Part shown: piece by piece, positions 1-7,974 of the stretch
Position numbering within the stretch: position 1 is the first letter of the stretch
Layout of the letters: every line of letters begins with the position of its first letter
DNA from: Salipiger sp. H15
GTDB lineage: Bacteria > Pseudomonadota > Alphaproteobacteria > Rhodobacterales > Rhodobacteraceae
DNA: 64,000 nt
NCBI RefSeq assembly: GCF_040409955.1
Contig: NZ_CP123385.1
Location: 1,347,501-1,411,500 of the forward strand
Direction: 5' to 3'
Program-made: the position numbers and the translations under genes
Notes under the pieces: generated by a model
Databases searched by the model: none
The model's input: only the letters and a program-made list of their open reading frames with translations
What the model was told of the DNA's origin: nothing

Positions 1-13
1 GCGGGACAAAGTC

Positions 14-1459
14 ATGATTTGGTCGAGTTCACTTTCCAGGTGGTTGGTACGTCGAATTGAAAGGTCAGCGGTCATCCTGGCACTGGGGCTGTGTTCCCTT
101 GCCGGGGTGCCGGGGGAGCTGGCGGCGCAAAGCCAGGACATCATCATCGACGACGGGAGCGTGTCGAAAGTGGTGCTTTCGCCCAGCACGACGCTGACGG
201 TCAACACCAACCAGCCCTTCGCGGACATCGTCATCGGCGACACGAACATCGCGGACGTGTTCCCGCTGACCGACAATTCGCTCTACATCCAGGCCAAGAC
301 CGCGGGGCTCACCAACGTCACGCTCTACTCGAACGACAAGCAGTTGCTCGAAGTGATCGACGTCCGCGTGCAGGTCGACTTCAGCGACCTGGAAAACGTC
401 ATCCGCCGCACCGTGCCGAGCGCGCAGGTGGACGTGCTCAACGTCAACAACCGCATTCGCGTCTCGGGGCTGGTGAAGGACAACGTCGACCGCCAGCGCA
501 TCCTGCAGATCGCCTCGCAGTACTCGGCCGACCCGGTGGTCGATGCGCTCAAGGTCGCCAGCGCGCAGCAGGTCGAGCTCGACGTGCGCATCCTCGAGGT
601 CGAGCGCAACTCGGGCCGCAGCCTGGGCGTCGACCTGACCGGCACGCGCGACAATGGCGAGACCGCCTTCGTGACGAACGGCGCGACCCTCGCGGCGCAG
701 TCGGGCACGCCCTTCGGGACCGCCGTGGGCGAGCTGCTGGAGATCTCCGGCTTCGAGATCGACATCGTGATCAACGCGCTCGAGCAGAAGGGCCTCGCGC
801 GGCGTCTCGCCAACCCCAAGCTGGTGACCACCAGCGGGATCGAGGCGAACTTCGTGGTCGGCGGCGAGGTGCCGATCAGCGTGGCGCAGGTGAACGAGAA
901 CGGCACCGCGGTGCAGAGCACCGACTACCGTGAATACGGTGTGCGCCTGAACTTCGTACCCGTGGTGCTCGACGATCAGCTGATCAGCCTGCGCATCATG
1001 CCCGAGGTCAGCGACATCGACCCCTCGGTCTCGGTGAACGGCCAGCCTGCCTTCATCTCGCGCAAGGCCGAGACCACCGTCTCGCTGCGCAACGGCCAGA
1101 GCTTTGCCATCGCCGGCCTGCTGCAGGCGAACAACGCGCGCAGCGTCGACCAGGTGCCGTGGCTCGGGCAGATCCCGGTGCTGGGCACGCTGTTCAGCTC
1201 GCGCAGCTTCGAGAAGCGCGAGTCCGACCTGGTGATCCTCGTGACGCCGCGGCTCGTGGCCCCGGTCGGCCCGGACACACCGCTGCGCTCGCCGCTCGAC
1301 AACACGCGCTCGTCCAACGACATCGAGCTCTTCCTGCTCGGCATGCTCGAGGTCGACCGTGATCTCCTGCGCCGTTTCCGCGAGGGTGCCGGCGTCGTCG
1401 GCCCCTATGGCCACATGATCGATCTGGAGTTCGACGATGCCGTCATCGCAAAGAAATAA
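14..1459 (+). CDS. cpaC: Tad/Flp pilus outer-membrane secretin (RcpA/CpaC family)
   Basis: This 481-residue protein is the outer-membrane channel through which the Flp pilus leaves the cell. An N-terminal signal peptide (basic start, hydrophobic core near residues 17-35, cleavage probably after AAQS) is followed by a pilus-secretin N-domain and a BON-like region. The C-terminal secretin domain lies at about residues 190-420 and contains the family-type stretch VPWLGQIPVLGTLFSS. Length is normal for CpaC. It is the first gene of a Tad operon, and the window begins 13 bases upstream, so any cpaB-like gene before it is not visible. The start is taken at the first in-frame ATG because the signal peptide begins there. 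Family assignment is secure. Confidence 0.93.
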   Translation: MIWSSSLSRWLVRRIERSAVILALGLCSLAGVPGELAAQSQDIIIDDGSVSKVVLSPSTTLTVNTNQPFADIVIGDTNIADVFPLTDNSLYIQAKTAGLTNVTLYSNDKQLLEVIDVRVQVDFSDLENVIRRTVPSAQVDVLNVNNRIRVSGLVKDNVDRQRILQIASQYSADPVVDALKVASAQQVELDVRILEVERNSGRSLGVDLTGTRDNGETAFVTNGATLAAQSGTPFGTAVGELLEISGFEIDIVINALEQKGLARRLANPKLVTTSGIEANFVVGGEVPISVAQVNENGTAVQSTDYREYGVRLNFVPVVLDDQLISLRIMPEVSDIDPSVSVNGQPAFISRKAETTVSLRNGQSFAIAGLLQANNARSVDQVPWLGQIPVLGTLFSSRSFEKRESDLVILVTPRLVAPVGPDTPLRSPLDNTRSSNDIELFLLGMLEVDRDLLRRFREGAGVVGPYGHMIDLEFDDAVIAKK

Positions 1460-1643
1460 GGCTCTCTTTGCCGCCGGTGCGGTGGCGCTGCTGCTGTCGG
1501 CCTGCGGCCCGGCGGACTACCTGAACAACTGGGACACGTCCTCCGCGCGCAGCGGGGACGCCATGGAGGCCAACACCGCCATCCAGGAACTCGAAGCCTG
1601 GCCGCCCGCGGCCTACAGGACGACGGTGGGCTCCGGCGGCTAA
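1437..1643 (+). CDS. Small Tad-locus lipoprotein
   Basis: This gene encodes 68 residues starting inside the last codons of the secretin gene, a 23-base overlap that implies translational coupling. The N-terminus is a lipoprotein signal: two basic residues, a hydrophobic AAGAVALLL segment and the lipobox LLSAC, with the lipidated Cys at about residue 22. The mature part is only about 45 residues with no recognised domain. Its position directly after the secretin suggests an outer-membrane pilotin or stabiliser role like CpaD/RcpB, but it is far smaller than those proteins and the role is inference. Lipidation is well supported by sequence. Confidence 0.8.
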   Translation: MPSSQRNKALFAAGAVALLLSACGPADYLNNWDTSSARSGDAMEANTAIQELEAWPPAAYRTTVGSGG

Positions 1644-1661
1644 GCCGACACGACAAGATCG

Positions 1662-1693
1662 CCGGACCCGGGTGCAGTCTTATCCGGGTCCCG
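1662..1693 (+). terminator. Hairpin between lipoprotein and TadE-like genes
   Basis: GGACCCGG (1664-1671) and CCGGGTCC (1684-1691) form an 8-bp GC stem, followed about 10 bases later by a short T run (1703-1707). It may attenuate or process the Tad transcript between the secretin/lipoprotein part and the pseudopilin part. The T tract is not adjacent to the stem, so true termination is uncertain. Confidence 0.4.
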
Positions 1694-1742
1694 CAGGGCA
1701 AATTTTTCGGCCCGAGGTGAATTTTTTTATGCGAGTTTTGAT

Positions 1743-2216
1743 ATGTTCAAGTGGAGACGCGGATTCAGGGGCGACGAACGGGGTGCTGTCCTCGTCGAGG
1801 CGCTCATCGTGTTTCCGGTGATGACCATCGTCACCTTCGGCCTGCTCGAGGTCGGCAACATCCTCTGGGTCCGCGAGCAGATGCAGGCAGGGCTGCGCGA
1901 TGCCGCCCGCTACTGGTCGCGGTGCCGCCCGGAAACCGTCAATTTCACCTCGAGCTGTTCCGAGGCGATCGCGCGCAACATCGCCTTCTACGGCGGGCCG
2001 ACCACGCGGACGACGCTCCGGGTGCCGGGCTGGGATGATGCGACGGAGATCACCATCTCGCCGGCAAAGGCGGACCTGCCGACGAACCCGGCGCCGGGCG
2101 ATCTTGTCGTCGTCTCGGGGCAGGTCGTCTATTCCGGCTCGGCCGCCATGACGATGCTGTTCGGGGACGCGGTGACGATCTCCCACACGGTCGAGCTGAG
2201 GCAGATCGGATGGTGA
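1743..2216 (+). CDS. TadE-like pseudopilin
   Basis: This 157-residue protein has the TadE layout: a short cytoplasmic basic head (residues 1-13), a processing-site-like stretch ERGAVLVEALIVFPVM with the conserved Glu in the hydrophobic helix, and one transmembrane segment (about 15-38). A periplasmic domain with a Cys pair (near residues 60-77) follows. TadE/TadF pseudopilins are processed by the TadV/CpaA peptidase and help initiate Flp pilus assembly. The next gene overlaps by 7 bases. The region before the ATG is unusually T/A rich and lacks a strong ribosome-binding site. Confidence 0.88.
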   Translation: MFKWRRGFRGDERGAVLVEALIVFPVMTIVTFGLLEVGNILWVREQMQAGLRDAARYWSRCRPETVNFTSSCSEAIARNIAFYGGPTTRTTLRVPGWDDATEITISPAKADLPTNPAPGDLVVVSGQVVYSGSAAMTMLFGDAVTISHTVELRQIGW

Positions 2217-2839
2217 CCCTCTCCTCGCTTCCGCGGCGCTTCGTCGCCGACAGGTCCGGTCTTGCGATGACCGAGACGCTGATGATCGTGCCGGTCCTCA
2301 TGCTCGTCCTGGGCGCGATGATCGAGTTCGGCATGTTGATGTACCAGTGGAACCAGACCGTGAAGGCGATGCAGGTCGGCGCGCGCCGTGCCGCGGTCTC
2401 GACGCCGCTCACCGACATCAGCACGCTGTCGCAATACGCGGCGGGGCTCGGGCAGGGCGACCCGGTGCCGCTGCCCACCTCTCCGAACCTGCCCCGTTCG
2501 GTCAGCTGCGGCGCCGGGGCGAGCCCCTGCAACGCCACCGAGCTCGCGCGGCTGATGACCGGCAGCGATGACGGCGGGTCGGGCATCACCGGGATCAGCG
2601 ACATCGCCCCCTTCATCGGCCCGGAAAACATCCGGATCACCTACACGGAATCCGGCCTTGGCTACGTCGGGCGGCCCTTCGGCCCGGTGCTCACGGTCAC
2701 GCTCGAAGTGCGGAATCTGACATTCGATTTTCTTCTGCTCGACGCGCTCATCCCGGCGCTGGGAACCTTCACGATCCCGGCGAACCCGGTGGCGGTCACC
2801 AGCGAAGACCTGTCCGATTGTGAAGGAGGTTGCTCATGA
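2210..2839 (+). CDS. TadE/TadG-like pilus assembly protein
   Basis: This second TadE-like protein has 209 residues. A basic head is followed by SGLAMTETLMIVPVLMLVLGAMIEFG, which carries the conserved Glu early in the single membrane helix (about residues 17-43). The periplasmic part is longer than in the preceding gene, with Cys residues near 96 and 102. It overlaps the preceding gene (start inside its last codons) and its stop overlaps the cpaE start as ATGA, so the three are probably co-translated. It lacks the von Willebrand domain of full-length TadG, so a minor pseudopilin role is likelier than a TadG one. Confidence 0.86.
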   Translation: MVTLSSLPRRFVADRSGLAMTETLMIVPVLMLVLGAMIEFGMLMYQWNQTVKAMQVGARRAAVSTPLTDISTLSQYAAGLGQGDPVPLPTSPNLPRSVSCGAGASPCNATELARLMTGSDDGGSGITGISDIAPFIGPENIRITYTESGLGYVGRPFGPVLTVTLEVRNLTFDFLLLDALIPALGTFTIPANPVAVTSEDLSDCEGGCS

Positions 2840-4011
2840 ACATGACAGTCGACGGACCCAAGGCAATCGCCAACATTCCGATGGCGCGTATGCTGGTGCT
2901 GACCGGGGAGGGCGCGGATCGCTCGGAAGTCGAGACGCTGGTCGAGTTCTCTCCGCGCCTCACGATTTCGCCGCTCGACGCCGGGCGCCTGCCCGAGCAG
3001 CTCTCCGGAAACAGCGCGGACCTGATCATCGCCAACCTGCAAAGGCTGTCCGAGGCCGAGATGCAGCTGCTGTCGGACGTCCGGTCGCTGGCGCCGCAGC
3101 TTCCGCTCATCGTCGTCTCGCCGCAGCTCTCGACCGAGGAAACCCGGCGGCTCTTCAAGCTCGACATCCACGACTGGCTGCCCAAGCCGCTGCAGGCCGG
3201 CGACCTCATCGACAGCATCCAGAAGGCGATGCGGACGCGGCAGGTCAGCAGCAACCGCGTGCACGCGGTGGTCTCGGCGGTCGGCGGGGCCGGGGCCACG
3301 ACCCTTGCGCTGAGCATGGCCGACAAGGCCGCGACGCAGTTCGTGCGCAAGAGCGGCACCGTCGCGCTCTTCGACCTCGACTTCTCGCTCGGCAATTGCG
3401 GCTACGCGATCAACATGGTGAATGAGTTCAACCTCGGCAGCGTCGCCGCGACGCCGCGCCGCGTCGATCCCGAGTTCATGCGGGTGATCCAGAAGAAGCA
3501 CCAGAACGGGTTCTTCCTCTATTCCTTCAAGCGGCCCGAGCTGAACACCGAGCTCAACGGCTACGAGCTGGTGCTGCGGATGCTCGACGCGGTCAGCGCC
3601 GAGCACATGCACACGTTCCTCGACATCCCCTATTACGAGACCGAGTGGAAGGAGGACGTGTTCGCCGCGGTGAACAGCTTCACGCTGGTCTGCGAGCTGA
3701 ACCTGCCCGCGATCAAGCACACGCTCGACCAGATCGCGCGCATCCGCGCGCTGCGGGGCCGCGACGTGCCGGTGCATGTGATCATCAACAAGCACGAGAC
3801 CAGCCTCTTCGGCCAGCGCATCGGCAAGCGGCGCCTGCGCGAGCTCTTCGAGGAGACGCCGTTCCATTTCGTCCCGCTGGCGAAGGCGCAGGTCAGCCAG
3901 GCGCTCGACCGCGGCGTCCTGCCGAGCGAAGTGAGCCGCCGGTCGGGTTTCCTGAAGGCGCTGACGAAATACATGAAGGCGGTACAGATGACCGCGGAGA
4001 TGGCGAAATGA
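2836..4011 (+). CDS. cpaE: CpaE/TadZ-type pilus localisation ATPase-like protein
   Basis: This 391-residue cytoplasmic protein has an N-terminal receiver-like domain (about 15-125, ending in a response-regulator-like LPKPL) and a C-terminal MinD/ParA-like domain. The P-loop reads VGGAGATTLAL, so the usual Lys of the deviant Walker A motif is Ala; loss of this Lys is common in CpaE/TadZ proteins, which place the Tad machine at the pole. I chose ATG 2836 over a TTG two codons earlier. An excellent GAAGGAGG site lies 6 bases upstream, and the ATG overlaps the previous stop as ATGA. The L,D-transpeptidase gene follows with the same overlap. Confidence 0.9.
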   Translation: MNMTVDGPKAIANIPMARMLVLTGEGADRSEVETLVEFSPRLTISPLDAGRLPEQLSGNSADLIIANLQRLSEAEMQLLSDVRSLAPQLPLIVVSPQLSTEETRRLFKLDIHDWLPKPLQAGDLIDSIQKAMRTRQVSSNRVHAVVSAVGGAGATTLALSMADKAATQFVRKSGTVALFDLDFSLGNCGYAINMVNEFNLGSVAATPRRVDPEFMRVIQKKHQNGFFLYSFKRPELNTELNGYELVLRMLDAVSAEHMHTFLDIPYYETEWKEDVFAAVNSFTLVCELNLPAIKHTLDQIARIRALRGRDVPVHVIINKHETSLFGQRIGKRRLRELFEETPFHFVPLAKAQVSQALDRGVLPSEVSRRSGFLKALTKYMKAVQMTAEMAK

Positions 4012-4568
4012 CACGATCTCGGCTCACGCGGCGGCGCCTGCTCGCCGCGGCGCTCGGCGGGGCGGTGGCGGCGACGGCGGCGGCGGCAGAGACCGCAAGC
4101 GTGCCGCGCAGCCACGGCCCGCGCAGCAGCGAGCTGGTGCGCTACGACGGTGCCGAGGCGCCGGGCACGATCATCATCTCGAACGCCGAGCGGACGCTGC
4201 TGCGCGTCCTCGGCAAGGGCCGCGCCGAGCGCTACCGGATCTCGGTCGGGCGCGAGGGCTTCACCTGGGTCGGCACGACCTACGTGGGCCGCAAGGAGGA
4301 ATGGCCGGGCTGGCATCCTCCGGCCGAGATGCGCAAGCGCAATGGCTCGCTGCCCGATTACGTGCCGCCGGGGCCCTACAACCCGCTCGGGGCGCGGGCG
4401 CTCTACCTCTACAGCGGCGGGCGCGACACGCTCTACCGCATTCATGGAACGAATTCCGCCGGCACGCTCGGCGGTTACGAGACCTCGGGCTGCTTCCGCC
4501 TGTCGAACGCGGACGTGCTCGAGCTTTTCGGGAAAGTGGCGATCGGAACGAAGGTGATTGTGCGGTAA
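4008..4568 (+). CDS. L,D-transpeptidase (YkuD domain) inside the Tad operon
   Basis: This 186-residue exported enzyme begins with a twin-arginine-like signal (LTRRRLLAAALGGAVAATAAAA, residues 6-27). A YkuD domain follows at about residues 52-186. The catalytic signature is intact: His146 in YRIHGTN and Cys162 in TSGCFRLSN. Such enzymes form 3-3 peptidoglycan crosslinks or attach proteins to the wall. The start overlaps the cpaE stop as ATGA and cpaF begins 18 bases after the stop, so the gene is part of the pilus operon. Enzyme class is secure; a role in fitting the pilus through the wall is inference from context. Confidence 0.9.
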   Translation: MTRSRLTRRRLLAAALGGAVAATAAAAETASVPRSHGPRSSELVRYDGAEAPGTIIISNAERTLLRVLGKGRAERYRISVGREGFTWVGTTYVGRKEEWPGWHPPAEMRKRNGSLPDYVPPGPYNPLGARALYLYSGGRDTLYRIHGTNSAGTLGGYETSGCFRLSNADVLELFGKVAIGTKVIVR

Positions 4569-4586
4569 CGCAGGGAGGGTACCCCT

Positions 4587-5975
4587 ATGGCTGGGCGGTT
4601 TTTCAGGAAGTCAGAAGCGCCGGCGGTGTCGGCAGAGACGGTCGTCGCGTTGAAGACGCCGGAAAAGGCGCGGCCGGCGCAGGTGGCCACGGCCGCCTAC
4701 GAGCCGCCGGATTTCGTCAACGAGCGCGTCACGCTGCACCGCTTCCTCATCGACAAGATCAACCTCTCGATCCTCGACACGATGGAAGAGAGCGAGATCC
4801 ACGAGGAGCTACGCCCGCTGGTGCGCGGTTACGCCAAGGAGCACAATTTCCCGCTCAGCTCCGCCGAGCTCGATGCGCTGATCGTCAGCATCGGCGACGA
4901 GATGCTCGGCCTCGGCCCGATCGAGCCGCTGCTGGATGACGACACCATCAGCGACATCCTCATCGTCGGGGCGGGCACGGTCTTCGTCGAGCGCTTCGGC
5001 CGGCTCGAGCGCGCCAAGGTCCGCTTCAAGGACGAGGACCACCTGCTGCGGATCATCAACAAGATCGTCGCCTCGGTCGGGCGCCGGGTCGATGAATCCT
5101 CGCCGCTGGTGGACGCCCGCCTTGCCGACGGCTCGCGGGTAAACGTGGCGATCCGCCCGGTCGCGGTGGACGGGCCGCAGGTCTCGATCCGCAAGTTCGC
5201 CAAGCGCCCCTATTCGCTAGACCGGCTGGTCGACAACAACGCCCTCGCCCCCGGGATGGCGGCGCTGCTCGCCGCGGCGGTCGAGGGCAAGGTGTCGATC
5301 GTGGTCTCGGGCGGCACGGGCTCGGGCAAGACCACCATGCTCAACGCCCTGTCGTCCTACATCCCGCATGACGAGCGCCTCGTGACCATCGAGGACGCGG
5401 CGGAACTGCAGCTGCAGCAGCCGCACGTGGTGCGGCTCGAGACCCGCCCGCCGACGGTGGACGGGCGCAACGAGATTCTCCAGCGCGACCTCGTGAAGAA
5501 CGCACTGCGGATGCGCCCGGACCGGATCATCATCGGCGAGGTGCGCGGCGGCGAGGCCTTCGACATGCTGCAGGCGATGAACACCGGCCACGAGGGCTCG
5601 ATGTCGACGATCCACGCCAACAACCCGCGCGACGCCATCGCCCGCATGGAGCAGATGGTCGGCATGGCGGGGATGCCGATGAACCAGAACAGCATCCGCG
5701 CGCAGATCACCTCGGCTGTCGACCTCATCGTGCAGCTCGAGCGGCTGCGCGACGGCACCCGGCGCGTGACCTCGATTGCCGAGATCACCGGCATGGAGGG
5801 CGACGTGGTGCAGCTCCAGGAGATCATGAAGTTCAAGCGCACCGGCGTCGACGAGGAGGGCCGGATCCTCGGCAGCTTCCGCGCGACGGGCATCCGGCCG
5901 CGGTTCTTCGAGGACCTGCAGTCCATGGGGCTGCTGCTGACCACCGACTATTTCGATCCGTCGAAGGACCTCTGA
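4587..5975 (+). CDS. cpaF: Tad pilus motor ATPase CpaF/TadA
   Basis: This 462-residue secretion ATPase of the VirB11/CpaF family powers Flp pilus extension at the cytoplasmic face. Walker A is GGTGSGKTT at about residues 242-250. The Asp-box/Walker B region [22 protein letters not shown] and the downstream His-box [12 protein letters not shown] are all present. The N-terminal 60 residues are a variable, charged leader. The gene sits between the transpeptidase and tadB, leaving one base before tadB. Length and motifs are typical. Confidence 0.96.
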   Translation: MAGRFFRKSEAPAVSAETVVALKTPEKARPAQVATAAYEPPDFVNERVTLHRFLIDKINLSILDTMEESEIHEELRPLVRGYAKEHNFPLSSAELDALIVSIGDEMLGLGPIEPLLDDDTISDILIVGAGTVFVERFGRLERAKVRFKDEDHLLRIINKIVASVGRRVDESSPLVDARLADGSRVNVAIRPVAVDGPQVSIRKFAKRPYSLDRLVDNNALAPGMAALLAAAVEGKVSIVVSGGTGSGKTTMLNALSSYIPHDERLVTIEDAAELQLQQPHVVRLETRPPTVDGRNEILQRDLVKNALRMRPDRIIIGEVRGGEAFDMLQAMNTGHEGSMSTIHANNPRDAIARMEQMVGMAGMPMNQNSIRAQITSAVDLIVQLERLRDGTRRVTSIAEITGMEGDVVQLQEIMKFKRTGVDEEGRILGSFRATGIRPRFFEDLQSMGLLLTTDYFDPSKDL

Positions 5976-5976
5976 G

Positions 5977-6942
5977 ATGCTGAACGCCCCCATTGCCATC
6001 TACGGCCTGATCTTCGTGGCGGTACTGCTGGTCACCGACACAGTCCTGCGCGCGGTCTTCTCGGCGCGGCGCAACTCGCTCGAGGTCCGCAACCGGCTCG
6101 AAGCGCTGAAGCTCCGGAGCGGGGCCGAGGTCGCCTATTCGGAACTGCTGCTGCGCCGCGGGGTGACCGGGCAGGGCGGCCGCGAGGCGCTTCTTTCCGC
6201 GCTGCGACGCTTCTATGCGCAGACGGGGCTCGACATGCCCCTCGGCAAGCGCCTGCTGGTTCTCGTCGGCCTGTTCCTCGGCGGCTTCTTCGTCGGCCGG
6301 CTGGTCCTCGGGCTCGGCGGCGGCCTGCTCAACCTGGGCTTCGCCTTCGTGTTCATGCTCGCCCTGTCGGGGCTTCTGCTCGTCCGCCGCCGGCAGGCGC
6401 GGATCAAGAAGCTGACCAGCCAGCTTGCGCCCGCGATCGACATCATCGTGCGCAGCCTGAATGCGGGCCATCCGCTGGCATCGGCGATCGCGCTGGTGGC
6501 GCGGGAAATGCCCGACCCCATCGGCTCGGAGTTCGGCATCCTGAGCGACCAGATGACCTTCGGCCTCGAGCTCGACCAGGCGATGCTGAACATGATCGAG
6601 CGGGCCGGCGCACCCGAGCTCGGGCTGCTGGCGGTGACCGTCAGCGTGCAGCGCGGCACCGGCGGAAACCTGTCCGAGATCCTCGAGAACCTCGCCAAGA
6701 TGATCCGCGACCGCCTGATGCTAAAGGCCAAGATCCGCGCGATCTCGGCGGAGGGGCGGATCACCGCATGGTTCATGATGGGGTTCCCGTTCTTCCTCTT
6801 CTACCTGATCAAGACGCTCGAGCCCGAGTATTTCGACCCTGTCTGGGACAGCGGTCACGGCCCGACGCTGGTCACCACGGGCCTCGTGATCATGGCGATC
6901 GGCATGCTGATCGTCCGCAAGCTGGTGAATTTCGATTTCTGA
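5977..6942 (+). CDS. tadB: Tad inner-membrane platform protein TadB
   Basis: This 321-residue polytopic protein has a type II secretion F domain (about residues 155-285) with the pattern LNAGHPLASAIALVAREMPDPI and the following Glu/Gly-rich motif. An N-terminal helix (about 4-22), a pair near 88-130 and a C-terminal pair (about 265-315) flank the cytoplasmic domain. TadB and TadC form the platform on which CpaF acts. Start is the ATG one base after the cpaF stop. tadC follows after 27 bases. Confidence 0.94.
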   Translation: MLNAPIAIYGLIFVAVLLVTDTVLRAVFSARRNSLEVRNRLEALKLRSGAEVAYSELLLRRGVTGQGGREALLSALRRFYAQTGLDMPLGKRLLVLVGLFLGGFFVGRLVLGLGGGLLNLGFAFVFMLALSGLLLVRRRQARIKKLTSQLAPAIDIIVRSLNAGHPLASAIALVAREMPDPIGSEFGILSDQMTFGLELDQAMLNMIERAGAPELGLLAVTVSVQRGTGGNLSEILENLAKMIRDRLMLKAKIRAISAEGRITAWFMMGFPFFLFYLIKTLEPEYFDPVWDSGHGPTLVTTGLVIMAIGMLIVRKLVNFDF

Positions 6943-6969
6943 CCGCAGGCAAGGCCGCGGAGGTGTGAG

Positions 6970-7890
6970 ATGAACGAGAACCTGATCCTGATCGCGATTT
7001 TCGTCGCGGTGCTGATCGCGAGCTTTGCCCTGCTGACCGCGCTCATCCAGCGCAAGGACGTGCGGCGCAACATCGAGGATACGCGCCGGCGACGGCGCAG
7101 CGAATCCGAGATCGACGAGCTGCTCGGCACCGGCAACGAGCGGCTGCGCTACTATCTCGACGTGGTCCAGAACGGCCACAAGGACAGCCTCGAGATGCGC
7201 CTCGTGCAGGCGGGATACCTCTCGAGTTCGGCGATCGCCAAGTTCCAGCTGCTGCGCTTCGCGGCGTCTCTGTCGGTCTTCCTCGGCGTGCACCTCGGGT
7301 TGCAGAAGGTCGCGCCGGGCGTGAGCAGCTCGATGCTGCTCGTGCTGGCCGCCATGGCCGGCGGGCTGGTCTTCATGCTGTGCTCGATGATCCTCGAACG
7401 GATCGGGCTGAAGCGGATGCGCGAATTCCGCAAGATCTTCCCCGACTTCATGGATCTTCTGCTGGTCTGCGTCGACGCCGGGCTCAGCATCGACGCGGCC
7501 ATCGACCGGGTGACCCGGGAATTCCTGCAGACCGTCCCGGATTTCGGCGTGCAGCTCTCGATCATCAACCTCGAGGTCCGTGCGGGGCGTCCGCTCCACG
7601 AGGCGCTGAACAATTTCGCGGGGCGCGTCCGGATCGAGGAGGCCCGCACGCTGGCGGTGCTCTTCCGCCAGTCCGAGGAACTGGGCGCGAGCGTGAGCCG
7701 CACGCTTCGCACCTTCGCGAAGGAAATGCGCGACATGCGCATCGTGAAGGCCGAGGAGAAGGCGAACGCGCTGCCGGTGAAGATGCTGTTCCCGATGGCC
7801 GTCTGCATGTTCCCGGTCAGCCTGCTCATCGTGCTGGTCCCGATCATGATGACAATTCTCGAGATCATCCAGACGCTGTCGCCGGGCTGA
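6970..7890 (+). CDS. tadC: Tad inner-membrane platform protein TadC
   Basis: This 306-residue protein is the second F-domain platform component. It has an N-terminal helix (about 4-24), two central helices (85-145), an F domain at about 155-280 containing FMDLLLVCVDAGLSIDAAIDRV, and a terminal helix (275-300). It is the last gene of the visible Tad operon and is followed by a strong hairpin terminator. No tadD (TPR) gene follows, which is a common companion in other genomes. Confidence 0.94.
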   Translation: MNENLILIAIFVAVLIASFALLTALIQRKDVRRNIEDTRRRRRSESEIDELLGTGNERLRYYLDVVQNGHKDSLEMRLVQAGYLSSSAIAKFQLLRFAASLSVFLGVHLGLQKVAPGVSSSMLLVLAAMAGGLVFMLCSMILERIGLKRMREFRKIFPDFMDLLLVCVDAGLSIDAAIDRVTREFLQTVPDFGVQLSIINLEVRAGRPLHEALNNFAGRVRIEEARTLAVLFRQSEELGASVSRTLRTFAKEMRDMRIVKAEEKANALPVKMLFPMAVCMFPVSLLIVLVPIMMTILEIIQTLSPG

Positions 7891-7920
7891 GGACGCGCAT
7901 CACGTCTCGTGCGCCGAGAG

Positions 7921-7949
7921 AAAGGCGCCGGCGGTGAGCCGGCGCCTTT
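7921..7949. terminator. Bidirectional hairpin terminator between tadC and the AAA gene
   Basis: A perfect 12-bp stem AAAGGCGCCGGC (7921-7932) / GCCGGCGCCTTT (7938-7949) with a 5-base loop. A/T flanks on both sides let it work for both convergent transcripts. It lies 31 bases after the tadC stop and 26 bases beyond the 3' end of the opposing ATPase gene. Confidence 0.85.
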
Positions 7950-7974
7950 GGCGTTCTTGCGCAGGAGAGCGCCG

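Noticed and set aside
65..1414. A long minus-strand frame opposite the secretin gene
   Set aside because: The translation is a His/Arg/Val-rich shadow of the secretin codons with no recognisable domain.
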